DNA of 64,000 bases from Oscheius sp. JU75. Lineage: Eukaryota > Nematoda > Chromadorea > Rhabditida > Rhabditidae. Shown piece by piece: positions 10,562 through 23,800 of this stretch. The stretch spans positions 9,032,501 through 9,096,500 of the forward strand of contig JASJZC010000006.1 of NCBI GenBank assembly GCA_037178855.1, read 5' to 3'. Every line of letters begins with the position of its first letter. The first letter of the stretch is position 1. The notes under the pieces are model-generated. The model did not search any database. It saw only the letters and a list, made by a program, of their open reading frames with translations, and was not told where the DNA came from. The position numbers and the translations under genes are program-made.

Positions 10562-13500
10562 ATGCTAGTCGGGCTTTGGCTCGCTGCTCTTCTCTTACAG
10601 GTTTGTTCCCTCCATTTTCAGTTCCTATAGGCAGTTTCGAGAGATCAAATCTGGCTAATGTCTTCAAATATCCTTTGTTCGTCTCGAGTGTTTATATAAA
10701 TACTCTTCTGGTGTCAACCAGTCTCAACATATGTCTCCGCCTGTCCTTGAACCCTTGCCTCTTTACCTCCTCTCTTTCGTCGTTCTTTGTGCCTGGGGAT
10801 TCGCATCAGCTAATTCCTTGTAATTACAGACCTTTCCATTTAGCCTGTAGGTCATTTCCTCGTCTTAATCTCTCAAGTGGCCTTTCTTGACCACAGACCA
10901 TTTATTTCCAAGGAACAGTAGAGGCTTCAGTCAAAAAATTGGGTTAGCGTTACAAGCTCAAGGGATTTTGGGCGCCTCAATGACGCAGTACCAAATGGCT
11001 GCTAAGGAGATCAGGGTTCGGAAGCCTAAGATTTGGTTTTACTTTTGTCCCTCCTCGTTGGAAATAGGGCTATAACTCTTTTTCCACTCCAAGTATAGCG
11101 GATATCACGCCGATCCCCGTTTCCCCGAATTCCTTTAGTGAATGGATTTCTTGCCACCGTCCCTCTTTCACTCACTCTCGCTAAGCGCCCAATTAGCTTA
11201 AAAAGTGACGCTCGTTCGTCACTTTTTTCAGTCACTGTGCCATTAGGACGACCGTTCAATGTTCAGAGAGACAGAGTTAAGTGAAAAAGGGAAAGGATAG
11301 ACTAAATAAACTGAAGTCCCGTCGCGGGAGCGACTTTCTTTCCGTTGGGTCACCTTGACGCCAGCCCGATTGTTTCATGCTGAGGAGCCGATCAATCGCT
11401 TCCAAACTCAAGGGCAGTTAAAGAAACTATTAGCTCAATGATCCGATTAGGTCAATCAATCTTCCCATAGTGATAAATTTGTTGATTGAATCATGGGCTT
11501 ACCTAGACTGACCGACCAAACTTGAACCCCAACGTGACCTCTTGTCTTTTTACCAGGAACGTCCTCTGTAACGAGAGTGGGAGAGAGAGACAGAGTGAGA
11601 TACTATCAGCTAGACAAAGACGGCACCATTTTTAGTGGGTGACATAAAACCTTTTGTGTTCCATCCACTACGTAGGCATTATGAGCCAGAGAAATTTTGT
11701 GTGCCGGTTTGCATGCATGGCGCAGTGCCAAATGGCGTTGTCAGTGTCTGAGAGTATCCCGGATCAGACATTCACTTTTAACTTTGCTTTTAAACATTCA
11801 AACGGTAGTTTTAGCATGTTAGTTTTCCGGTAACCTTTGAAAGACATCAAAAGCCTCCGTTCATTTTGGTCCAGGCTGAAAGAAAGCATTTTCTCGCTCG
11901 ATAAGGTGCGAGAGCGCGTTCCCGCGTATGTGTGTTGTAACACTTTTCGGAAGTGCACAAGCCATTATAAGCAATTAGTGGAAGAGACTCCTAGAGAACA
12001 CATTGTAATAGCCCATTTACACAACAGTCTCACCCTCAAAATGGTCTTCTGAAACTTGTTTCTGACTATACCACATTTTGCTGGATGAACCAGTATATGA
12101 AGAGGCTGGAGCTACTTGACCGACTGATGAGAGACTTGTAGGGAGCAGCTGGTGTCTTGCAATTCTTCACCCCGGAGGAGCTTCGTTATACATTTGGTGT
12201 GGAAAGACTTGACCAGGTCCCAAACCATGAGGAAGTCTTCCCCAAGCTGACCCATTCTGACAGTGGTGCCTTGAAGAGACTCCAAGTTCAGGTATCAGTC
12301 GTTTTTTTTAAACACACGATAAGAATCGGGTTCAGGTCGGCAAGAAGACTTTTGATCTGCCACTGTCTGCCACAGTTGATGAGCTCGTCTCACCTCAGAT
12401 AACCTCAGTTCATCGCGATGAGAACAACGGAGGTAAAGCGATTCTCCTTTTTTTGATGTATCGTTGAACTGTTCCAGGTCGACTGCAGCTGAACGATCGA
12501 CCCACGAGCTGCCACTATAGGTATCTGTCAAACCACACCCTGGCCAGCATATCGAACTGCGACGGCAGAATTGTGAGTCCTTTGTGGGAGTATTAATATC
12601 TAGCTGACAGACAGAGAGACAGACAGGATAACGAGTTTCCTTCCTCCAGGGTCAATCCCGGTCATGAAAGAACTTCGAAGGTCGTTCCCCAAATGTCACT
12701 TAGCACGACCAATCCATCATTTCGCCGGTTCAGAAAGCGGGCAGAGAAGGAGAGAACCCCGGCCTTTCTGTTTTAAATAACTAGAATTTAAGTAGCTTGC
12801 AAACAGTTTTAATAGGACTTTTGGTCTTTAACGTATTAAAACGCTCACGACCGAACTTTATAGAGAAAAGTTTTAGATTATGTTCCTTAGCATTTTCCAG
12901 TGAATCCTGCCATTGGAATTTGAACCCGACTCGTTTGGAACCATAGTTACAACTGTAACCGACTGCGCTATGCTTCCGAATGTTCAGCCGGTTATTTGAA
13001 TTCAAAAAGCAGACATGTAAAAGAAGTTAGATCAGACTGGTAAAAGGCGCCGCGTAACCGGGAAGTCAGGTGTCAGGCGTTTCGGACCAGACGGCGTTAA
13101 TAAGGAAGTGACAAAACCGTTCAATATCACCTTACAGAAGGGAACAATTATCGACAGGGACGGCATTCACGTCATCCATCCCTTCCCCGATGTGCACGCT
13201 TCTCGCAGCAAGCGTCAAGCTGACAATGGTATGCTTTCACTGATCATTATTACACAACCTTTCCATTTTAAGAACATGGAGTGCATGTGGTCTATAAGCG
13301 AGAAAGTCTCGTTCCTCAGGAAGATTTCTGCGGTCTGGACAATGTGGTCAGCGAGGACAGTTTGTTTGAGGACGAGTCGGCCATTTTCGAAGATGTCTTT
13401 GTCACCGGGCAGAGACTCGCTCAGCAATCTGATCTCATTGTAAAAATTATCACAAAATTGTTGACAGATCTTATTTTAGGTAGAACTGGCCGTCTTCGTT

Positions 13501-16500
13501 GATGAGACATTGTGGCGTCACTTTAGCAGCAAGTATGGTGGATCGGCCTCGAGAAAACTCCAAGATTATACGCTGACCCTGCTGAATAACATCCAGATTA
13601 TGTACTACCAGCCGACGGCATCTCCACCACTCACTTTCCGCGTAATCCGCTACGAGGTCTTGACATCGCAGCCTGTAAGTTTTCCTTGGCGTGACCAGCC
13701 TGAGTGGCCAGAATTCTTTGTTTCCAATGGTTATTTTTTGCCTATGCCGATTTTCTAAGTTTTTTTTTGTTGAAATTTTGTAGGGTAAACTTTAATCGCT
13801 GCCACGAAAAGTACATAAGGATGAAACATTCATATAAAAAGTGCAAAGAGCCCTACACTTTCGACGATTGTCGGAGTCTGTCATATATTTGTCATGACAT
13901 TAATTTTTTTTGTTCGGACAAAATTTTAGCCATACAAAATGGTATGAAACATTTTAGATTGAAAACAGATGTGAAACAGATTTTTGACTACAAATTCGGC
14001 ATTCCTAATCGTTTCCCATTTTCAGTCCTCCATTGCCGGCTACACTCACAATCACGGCAATGCGCAGATGTACTTGGATCGTTTCTGTCGCTACCAGAGG
14101 AATCTGGGCGTTCGTGACTGGGATCATGCCATCATGCTTACCGGGTACGTGTCCCTTTTCCCGCATTGTAAATTGTTAGTGTCGAATTCGCGCGCAAGCC
14201 ATCAACAAACGGGAAGAGAGAAGACGACGTTTGATACGGCAGCATGACTGTTTTTAGCCGCGCGATTATGGCCAAAGCGAGAAGAGAGAACACGAAGCAT
14301 TTGTATTAATAATGGCCCATCTATTGTAGGTACGACATCCATCGAGGGGCTGGCAGCCGGTCTATCTCGGGAATTGCCCGTCTGGATGGCATGTGCGATC
14401 CGTGGAACACTTGCACGCTGGCCGAGGGACTCGATTTCACCTCGGCTTTCATCGGAACACACGAGCTCGGACATAGGTACTTTGAAACAAACTTTTCTTT
14501 GCATAAAACATCAAATTCAGTGTGGGCATGCGCCACGACGAGCCTTATTGTCCCTCCAAACACATCATGAGCTCGTCGCTTGGTCCTGGAAAAGTTACCT
14601 GGTCCACCTGCTCGCTCCGCGATTATCACCAATTCTTGCAAAGAATGGAGTGAGTTTCGTCTTTTCCTTTTGACAGAAAAACTTCAGTGCTCGAGGCAAA
14701 AACTGCCTGAGGGTCTCGAACATGCGTGTCAAGTTGGCGATTCCTGTCGACTCGAAACCCGGACAAATCTATGATGCCAATCTGCAATGTGAGCTGATGC
14801 ACGGAGTAGGATATCAGCAGGTGGGCAGGAGTCCCTTTTCCCGTTGGATCTCTCAGTTGATTTTACTCGAAAACTGTTTCGCGGGGTCACTTCCGTTCTC
14901 CATTAAAGCGCGCACACACAGCTGGAAACGGCCTTTCCACACGGCGCCGCATGGACAAAGGGACTTGCTCGAAATTAATCATGTTTCTTTGCAGATCACG
15001 CCTCGAGTCGACTCTGCAGATGGAATTTGTTATATGATGTGGTGTGGACAGTCTTCTTTCGGTAGAATCATCACGTCTCATCCGGCCCTTGAAGGTTAGC
15101 TCCATTTTTCTCCCTCGGTATATTTGATGTTCAAACAGGCTTTTGTATAGTAATTTTTCATGCTAAGTGATTATACACATTTATAAGTCAAAAAAATAAG
15201 TTAGGGTGCTGTTGAATGCAAAATTATGCACTTTATTATAAACTTGTGGCAGGCGTACAGAAGGGCACTGCGTTTTCCTTTTTTCCTGTAAAGTTTCTCC
15301 AAAAGTTCATTTTTCAGGAACCTTCTGTGCACCGAACAAGTGGTGTTCCCTTGGTCGATGTGTTCCTTGGACTTCTGGCGATGTCGGAGTGCCTACAGTA
15401 GCTACCACCACACCTCGACCCTTCCAACCAACACCAGCCTGGCGTCCAGCTGTTCCTCAGAAGATCGACGGTGGCTGGTCCGGTTTCTCCTATCTCGACT
15501 GTCGACAATGCTCCTGCTCCGGCATTTCTGGCTCAGTTGGTCTGGCTGTCACTCGTCGTACCTGTTCAGCTCCGCAACCGCAGAACGGTGGAGAGGAGTG
15601 CATAGGCTCGAGCCAACGTGCATTTGTCTGCAACCGCAATTGCGCAGCAAAGTACAGGAAAACGGTTGATGAGGTGAGCTGCTAGACCAGAAATCAGGAA
15701 ACAATCACCTCGAGACGGGTGTGCGTACGCTTTTTTAAATCGTCTTTTTTGGGCGACGGGACTGATTGAGGGTGTGGTGGAATCCTCCTGAAGACTGGCT
15801 CTTTTTGAAAATTGGAAAAGTCAGCTGACTGGAACCTGATTTATCTTTACCATCCTATATATATATATTTAACCATTTTTTTCAGTACATCACGGAGAAG
15901 TGCACAGAGCACAAAAGGATCAAAAACGACCAGGAGTTGACGGGAACCGGTAGTCAGCTGAACCGTTTTCCTCAGAGAGCCTGCAAGGTAATTATCTCTC
16001 CGCATAAAGACCCGTAAAAGAGTGCGTGTCCTTGGCGTTCTCGCACGCAAATCGTCTTAAAACACGCACTAGAGCCCCCACACTTAACCCCGCACGGAAG
16101 TTGTCAAGCACTCTTTGTCGCCAGACAGATCATAAAGCGAAATTTCCTCCAGCCGGTCGGTCATTTTTATCTCGCGGGAGGAAGGCTACTTTAAAATTTC
16201 TCCCAAAAAATTTCGCTGTCAGCGCAGTGGCTTCCGCCGGCCTTTGCGCGTTGACCCCGGGATTTCAATGAAACGGATGAAGGGCGGAACACAAACTTAG
16301 CTGGCCGTGAAACTGCGAGAGTCTGCAAGAGAACACCCTTATTGATTTCAGGTCTTTTGCGACGTCGTGAACCGATTTGGCAGTCAGAGAAACTACCGAT
16401 TCTTTGGCGATAATCTCCCCGATGGCACGTCCTGCGGATTTGACCGGTATTGTCTTGACGGAGAGTGTCTGGTCAGTTAGGATATATTCCCAGTGACAAA

Positions 16501-17961
16501 TGTCCAACTTAGCCTCTGAACTGCAACAACAATGTTCTAATGGGAAGAGATGTTGGATGTCCCTCGGAGACCTGCCCCGCCCAGCAGAGTACTGTGGAAG
16601 GAACCTGGGGTGTCTGGAGTCTTTGGACCGAATGTTCTGCTACATGTGGAGGGGGTTACCGGAAAAGAAATCGTTTCTGTTCTGTCAAAGGACAGTGCCG
16701 TGGAGCCGAAGCCGAGTCGGAACAATGTAACAGAGACAGTTGCCCAGCTATTCCAGAGACTGGCGCCAATAGGTAGTCCATTGATTGATGACTTCCTGAT
16801 TTGGGTTTTACAGCTGGTCTACCTGGACCGAATGGAATTCGTGTTCCGTCTCTTGCGGAAGAGGTTCACAAGCCCGATACAGAAAGTGCCAGACTCCAGC
16901 CAAGACGCTGGCTTTCGATTGTCCCGGTACGGAGCCTCAGTTCAGCTATGATGGCATACGTAGAACGTATCACAAAGGTGCTTTACTAACCCTCTAACCC
17001 CCCGCTAGAAGCTTATTCTATCTAACCGTAACCCATATTTTTGTTACCATCCTTTGCAAACGGCAGCATTCCAGAGAAAAACATTGAAGTCCGCGCCTGC
17101 GATGCTGGATCTTGTTCTGCTGTCGGCGTCTGGGCTTCCTGGAACGAATGGAGCACCTGTTCTACCTCTTGCGGCCCAGGAATCATGGTCAGACAACGTG
17201 GCTGCAACAGGGAACCCTGTGATGGATCAGCTCACGAAAGAAGATCTTGTAATCTGGCTACTTGCCCATCTGCCGGTCATTGGGGTGAATGGAACCAATG
17301 GTCGGAATGCAGTCGACTCTGTGGAAGAGGTCTTCGCTCCAGAAGTCGAGGCTGTGTTGGAGGCGGTTGTCTAGGAGCTGGCTCAGAGCAACAGTTCTGC
17401 AATGAACAGGCCTGCGAGTCCAATAAGGGAGGTGAATGGTCCGTCTGGTCAGGATGGTCACAGTGCAGGTATTTATCGTTTTGAACTTATCAGAACAATT
17501 ATATATTTTAGTGCCAGCTGTGGTGCCGGAGTCAAAAGAAGGACGAGATTCTGTCGAAGTGGAAACTGTCCAGGCAACTACAAAGAGAGTGCAATCTGCA
17601 ATGAGCGAGATTGTGAGAATCGGAATGCGAACTGGGGGGGTAAGTTAACTATTTGTATATGTACTAAATGTTTAACAGATACTAATCAAGGAGAAAATTT
17701 TCCAAACGAGAACGAAATATAACCAACTAACCATAAATGTAAGCCTTGTGTGTTGTGTGGAGTGATATTTCGTTTTTTTTTTAGGACAAGTTTAATAATC
17801 GACTTATAGGCTGGGGCTACTGGTCAACTTGCTCAGAGACGTGTGGAGAAGGCATCCGAAAACGAGTGAGAAAATGCTACGGCTCAGGTTCATGTTCCGG
17901 AAACGAATATGAGCAACAGGGCTGCTACTTGAGAGCCTGCCAGCGAAGAAGATTGTTCTAA
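10562..17961 (+). CDS. Secreted ADAMTS-family zinc metalloprotease
   Basis: Twenty exons encode about 1045 aa. The domains in order are signal peptide ([13 protein letters not shown], exon 10562-10600, inferred across a 1.5-kb intron); a prodomain ending in a furin site RSKR (about 13210); a catalytic domain with the zinc site HELGHSVGMRHD (split at 14476/14521) and Met-turn HIMSSS; a disintegrin-like part with [10 protein letters not shown]; a first thrombospondin repeat (GGWSGF); a Cys-rich region; and about six more thrombospondin type-1 repeats such as [15 protein letters not shown] and [15 protein letters not shown], ending at 17961. It is expected to be an extracellular enzyme cleaving matrix components; nematode relatives (GON-1, MIG-17) remodel basement membranes. 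All Zn ligands are present. The exon borders near 13138 and at 16977/17075 were chosen to keep phase and could shift slightly. Confidence 0.9.
12885..12985 (-). repeat. tRNA-like (SINE-type) fragment
   Basis: On the minus strand an A-box-like TAGCGCAGTCGGTTACAG is followed about 35 bases later by a B-box-like GGGTTCAAATTCC. I cannot fold an acceptor stem or a clean anticodon arm, so it looks like a tRNA-derived repeat rather than a working tRNA. It sits in an ADAMTS intron. Confidence 0.5.
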
Positions 17962-18194
17962 CTATTGTCTCCTCCTCTTTACGCGTCTTAGTGCCAGCTA
18001 GTCCAGTGCCAGTGTCTCCTCACCCAAAGATTCCTATGTACCGATGTATTGTATTTATTGTCCGGTCACGCCTGAATCCTGCCTCACGTGCAGCTCAGGA
18101 GTCTCTCCAAAGCGGGTCCTCTTTGTAATAACAATAAGTCTAGAACAATATTCGAGGTGTGTTCTGTACAGTTATTGATAACATAAACATTCAA

Positions 18195-19570
18195 TCATGC
18201 GACTATATCGAATCGAAGCTCTGTCGTTCCTTTGAAGGAAGGAAGATTCTCTATTTCAGCACCGGGTAGACTGTTGACTAGGAAGCAGCGAACAACGCCG
18301 TGCTTAAAAGTTTCGGGCAAGAAAAATTTGACAAAAAGCTGAAAAATGAAATTTTGAGGAAACTTTAATACTAACTAGAGTGGGCATGTCGTATGCTGTG
18401 TCGTCGTTGTCACCATTGCAGATTTCCTCGCCATGTTTGTCTGTGATTGGCTTTGAGGGCAGCTGAAAAGTATGAAATGTTTTGTTTACAAATTTTGAAA
18501 CCTTGTTAAGAGAGAAGGCCCCGTAGTTCGCGTTGAGATCATGGGCTGGGTAGTAGGATACATTAATGTGTTCGTCGTACATTCTAAAGGTGTCCAGCTT
18601 AAAATGATATAATTGTATAGACATATAGAAAACCGACAACAGCACATTTGAAAGGGATGTCATTCTTTGAAGTGGATTTGTTATTGAACTGCGGCTCCCA
18701 TCCAATTCTCTGAAAATGTTTGGTTTACCCTAGACAGTCTCAAAAACAAACATCTTTGAGGACGATGAGGATGCAGGGATTTCTTGAATTGTATCCGTAT
18801 CTGAAATACCGCATTTTGTTAATCCCCTCTAAAACCTCTCACTTGTCATCGGCTGTACAGCCTTTTCCCGCTCGAATAAACTTCTTCATAGGAAATCGAC
18901 ACCATTTACTGCCGTTCGGCTGGAAACGTCGATGTTACGTAACGATTAAATGGTCTGACGTACCCTGTCCTCCGGCCTACAGTCGCGTGTGACATTCACC
19001 CGAGTGTCCTGTTCATCATTGTAATCTAAAGCAAAGTGTGACTGCGAGAGAACAATGTAGTATAGACGACAGAAAGATGTTTGAAAGCAAAGCGTGTACC
19101 TTGTAGGTACTTGCCGATTTCCTTGATATATTTGTCTGAATCGGTTCGCAAATCGACGAAGACAATCCATCCTTTGTCGGAAGAAAGTTCTGGTACCAGA
19201 CTCAGTCCTTAAAGCATGTTTACTCATTAGACAGCCTATTCAACAAACCATTCCTGGCCACAAGTTTCCGTTCTTTGATTTCACTCTGAACATGAAAATA
19301 TCCTCCGATGATGAAAAGAAACACGACGGATAAAATAACAAGCAGTGAGGTGACAGCTCCGCAACAAAAGAATCTTTTTGAGGGATTCAATCTCGGATCG
19401 ACTAGGATTTCCCTCAGCCCGATTGGTATTCTAAAAACACTATTTTTCCAAAATAAAAACAGCAAATACCTGCTGTCATCACCAAAAATTTGGGCTGTAT
19501 CGTCTGTACGGTAAATCTCGGGCTCGAACTCGAGTCTCTCCCCCTCTACTGGCTCGTAATGTGTAGTCAT
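18195..19570 (-). CDS. Na+/K+-ATPase beta subunit
   Basis: Ten exons in consistent phase (19570-19470, 19430-19249, 19135-19100, 19025-18964, 18919-18843, 18800-18752, 18709-18638, 18597-18502, 18462-18376, 18338-18195) encode 301 aa, the usual beta-subunit size. It is a type II protein: a cytoplasmic N-terminus of about 60 residues, one membrane helix (CCGAVTSLLVILSVVFLFII), then an ectodomain. Diagnostic is the segment YGYNSRNPCILIVLKD followed by GWEP, matching the family's YGY..G.PC and K-x-x-GW. Conserved Cys pairs and N-glycosylation sites (NVT, NKS, NVS) are present. It would assemble with an ATPase alpha subunit at the plasma membrane. The 18638 exon end could instead be 18641. The gene converges on the ADAMTS gene, with about 230 bases between stop codons. 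Confidence 0.88.
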
Positions 19571-20851
19571 TCTGCTCGATGCATAACCTGCAAAATGGCA
19601 TTAAAGATATAATAATCAGAAACTGAAAATAGAGATGTCAATATGGAGGCAGTCATGAGGATAAGGATGAAGCATGGGCGGGGTTCTAATCTCTTCTCAT
19701 TTGCGAAAGGTGTCTTCAACATTACTGATTAGGAGGGAAGAAAAATTTGTAACCTGCTGTGAAACCTTGAAAACATGACAGATCACAATGAGACGCAGAG
19801 ACGATGTTCCTGTTTTTTTTTTCCAACTCGAATGGTAAGAAACTTGACGACAATATGCTTTGATTTCGGAAAGACGTCGGCAGAATACGTTACAATCGTG
19901 ACAGGTCCCTCAGAAAGAAAGCCCGCTTTCAAAATACACCTCTTTCAGAAAAAGAGATTTTAGTGACAAGTCCGCTACAACAATTTTGCTTACAAGTTTG
20001 GCTGATGCCCCGTTGGGGCTCGTGACAGGTAGGTGCTGCTCCAATTGAGGTACCCTGACAGGAGCAGCGTTCTTCCAAATCATTCTTTCCCAAACTGACT
20101 CTACTGTAACTTGACTTGCCAACAATTAGCGTGCTCACAAAGTATCTGCCTCCAATTGCCAATAAACGCTTCCGACAGACAAATACACACAAACACAGAA
20201 ACTTCAGGGCATTTAGGACCGGCCGTCTCCGACTGCTTCGCCGTCCTTTTGCCTTCAGTTTTCAGTTGGCAGCTGCGCCGCTTCGTAGTAACAAAAGACT
20301 TTCAGTGGTTTCATTGCTGTCAAGTTTTAGAGCACCCAAAGTAGAGTTGCCACGCTATTTAGGCAGTAACTGTTTCTGAACAACAAAACTTCTGAACACC
20401 ATAATTAGCTTCTTTTCTGTGGCATCGCAAACAAACAAATAAGCATCCAAACAGAGTCCGCCACAGAAGCCTTTGCGCTATAGATAGTAGCTTGCTTCAA
20501 TTACACTTACCATAGTATCAATTGCGTCAGAAAAGAATTTAGGCCTATTTTACAAAATTACTAAAGTGCTCTCACTCCTCAAAATTGTGAACATGTAAAA
20601 GCAGCAACAGAAGTCTTACTCCTCTTTGACGTAGTTCTCCAGGGAAGCGGATAATCTTCTGGGGGGAGGGATTATGTTCTTCCAAAATAGCTGAGGAGTA
20701 CATGAAAGGGGAAGGCAAAGAAAAGTCAGAACAGCTGGCAGCAACAGACTGTGTCCGCGTATAGGTATTCGGCACAATCAATACACGTACAAGGACGGCG
20801 GTCGCACTGTTTGATCGCGCTGTCAACAATACTATGGATGGTTCCGCATGT
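19571..20851. other. Spacer between two minus-strand genes
   Basis: This is the 5' flank of the ATPase beta gene and the 3' flank of the MIG-18-like gene. No exon is supported. It holds one copy of the dispersed element at 20212-20345. Open frames at 20111-20379 lie inside that repeat. Confidence 0.5.
20212..20345. repeat. Dispersed ~130-bp element, copy 1
   Basis: CCGTCTCCGACTGCTTCGCC and the following GCTGCGCCGCTTCGTAGTAA, ending near GAGCACCCAAAGTAG, match 54565-54690 closely. Both copies are in the same orientation and lie outside coding sequence. Confidence 0.75.
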
Positions 20852-23800
20852 TTATTTACTGCGTTCTTCAGGGTTTTCGAATTGCACGGATTGCGGGAAG
20901 GGATTTTTGACAGGCATAACTGCTGGCCTCATCGGGGCGGAAATCTTGATGAGATGGTCTGAGCCGTTATTCTGTCCAGTTAGAAGGGGCCCTTTTCCAT
21001 TGCACTGTCCGAAGTTTCCAATGTGTCCTGCTGTGGTTAGAATGTTAATTTCAATAGCTGAAACACTTTCCGATTAAAAAAAAAGTTGGCTTTACTGAGT
21101 TCCAGATCCGCATCAGAAACCATGCAGGTACCAGGGCAAAGATACTTCACAAAGTTGTTTCGGCAACAATCTTCTGGAAAAACGTTATTGACGAGCCCGC
21201 AAGAGTCATATCCAGCTGAATATACTGATTTAGAGTAAAATATTAAGAAACCTGAAGATGGACAAGTTAGAGAGACGATGCAGCTTGAATTGATCTTTGA
21301 GCACTGTTCAGTGTTGCCGTGAAGACATTTGAAATTAGTAGGATTTAAGGAAAATCACGAAAGATCACCCCTTGAAGTAGAGTTGGCAGGTTTCAGAAGG
21401 GGATACTCTGTCCTTGGTCAAAATTTGGATGAAGTCGTTGACGCGGACACTCAGTTTTCTTGGAAACTGAAAAAATTGCTAACGAGATCAAAAGAGGGTT
21501 TCACGATAGCAGAAACATTAACAGCCTTGCCAATTTCCTGAAGTGTTTTTCCCAAATCAGCTGAAGAATCCAGAATGCTTTTCAGTTGGGAAACAAGCTG
21601 AAAATATGTTCAGTCGAAGAGCGAGAGAAAACTAACATTTGAAGTTTCATTGAGTTCCTTGGTAAGAGCATCAAGCATTGATCCGGAGCATCTCGGTGCC
21701 AACATCTTGCACACATTGTGGCATCTAGAAAAGTTACTTATAACCAAAGTAAAAGAAAGAGCTAACAGCCTGTCATTTCCGTTTCGGCAACAATCTTCGG
21801 GATGCTTGGCCCATGGACTTGACCCTGGTCCTGGGTAGGGTGTCCGATATTCGGGTCCGGGGTAAAAAGTGTCTGGTCCTGCTCCGGAGTTAGGTCCAGA
21901 ATTGGGTCCAGGTCCGGGGTTAGGTTCAGGTACGGGGTTTGGTCCAGGTCCAATGCTAGGTCCAGGTCCGGGGTTGGGTTCAGAACCGGGATTAGGTTCA
22001 GAACCAGGGTTAGGTCCAGGTCCAGGGTTAGGTCCAGGTACGGAAGTGGGCCCAGGTCCATTGTTAGGGTCAGGTCCAGGAGTAGGTCCAGGTCCGGGGT
22101 TGGGTCCAGGATTTGGTCCAGTTCCGGGGTTAAGTCCAGGTCCAGGATTAGGTCCAGATCCGGAGTTGGGTCCAGAATTTGATCCAGGTCCGGGGTTAGG
22201 TCCAGGTCCAGGATTAGGTTTAGATCCGGAGTTGGGTCCAGAATTTGATCCAGGTCCGGGATTTGGTCCAGAACCGGGGTTAGGTTCAAGAATTGGTCCA
22301 GTTCCCGGGTTAGGTTCAGGGTATGGTCCTGGTTTTGGACTTGGTTTTGGTGCTTGCGTAAGACTCAAATTGACTTCGATTGGCTTGACGGTATGCTTAG
22401 GATCGGTGGGTGCAGTCTTTGTGGTTGATCCATCTTTACTGTCTTCTGCCTTTGTAGCTTTGCTCCCTTCTGATCTAGGCTGGTCAGTTTGTTTACTTTC
22501 TCCATTTAGGCCAGTTACTAGAGGAGCGAGAGTGTTTTTCAGACCCTTAGTCACAGACTTCTCTTCTCCAACTTCTGAAATCTGTGGCTCTCCTTTTGGT
22601 GTTTCCGGTCCAATTGGAATCTCATCGATACCGCTTGGAGGCCCAGTAGGTTGAGGTAGACAAAGGGAATTAATCAGTCCAGGGATCGACTTGTCAGCAC
22701 ACTCGGACAAGATCTTCGGCAGCTCTTTCACGACCAGAGTGTGGTTTTCGTAGTTGAAATCACAATAGTAGTACTTGTCACCATCCTTGTAGTATGCTGT
22801 CAGTGAAATGAATGTGTTCTTGTAAGCGCAGGACTCGGGCTTCCAGTATGGAACTACTCCGACCTCAATGATTTTGTACGAACACGTGTAGACTCCATCA
22901 ACGAAAGTGTATGTCTTTTTGTAGTGAGTAATGTTCCCCTTGTCGTCAGTGCATCCTTCTCCAACCTGAACTATTTTTTTAATCCTGGTCCTGATTCTAA
23001 ATCTCACATAAGTTGGCCCAGTTCCAGCAGTCGGACAGAAGTAGCCGTGGTCCGCACAGTAGAATGTCTCGCCGATAGTGAACCTTTTGCCTTTTGCCCA
23101 ACAGCCTTAATGTTTATTTTTTGGAGATTTTTTAAATTACTATACCGGTCTTAACTAGTTGTCCCTTGTCGCATTTGTAGATGGTGGTGTTGTACGTGTC
23201 GAACAACTCCTGTCCGTGCAGGTACACTTTTCCTCCGACCTTGCACGAGGCATCTAGAACTTATTTAAGTTTTTTTATAGTTTAAACTGACCAGCAACAT
23301 TGATGCTTTCAACGAAGAGCGAATCGGCGGCAGCTAGCTGACAGGAGTATGTCTTCTGTCCAATCGTGACCATTTCATTGTAGGCGAAACTAGCTTCTTG
23401 CCCAATGTCACATCCGATTGGAGTCAAGGCGACGATGTTGCTACTCTTCGTGCATCGGTAGTTGACATAGTACTTTACAGCTCTTCCGTTTTCGTCAAGA
23501 GATTTTTCCTCCTGGTAGATAGAGTCGAGACGGACGTACTTTCCATTGGACAGTCGACAGCCCTTCGACGTGGCAGCGAAGTAGATAATCTTCTCGCCGT
23601 CCTGTACACAAATCTCAGAGGAACCATCAGCTAGATCTCTCTTCTCAGAGACCTTCATGTCGTCCCCCTTCTGGGAGCGGCAACCTTAGTTGATAGTCTG
23701 CATTGGTACACAAGTTAAACTCACCGACTGGATGGAACGTGTACTCCCCATTGGTCCGGTTGCAGACATAGATGATTCCTCTTATGACAGAAGTGTTTCC

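Noticed and set aside
10213-10890. 225-codon plus-strand open frame
   Set aside because: No family resemblance and Ser/Leu/Phe-rich chance composition. The ADAMTS signal-peptide exon at 10562-10600, in another frame, explains part of it better.
21869-22654. Long plus-strand open frame of Gly-Pro repeats, collagen-like
   Set aside because: It is the antisense of the Pro-Gly minisatellite in the minus-strand gene. The minus frame continues into Cys-rich exons with good splice sites; the plus frame does not.
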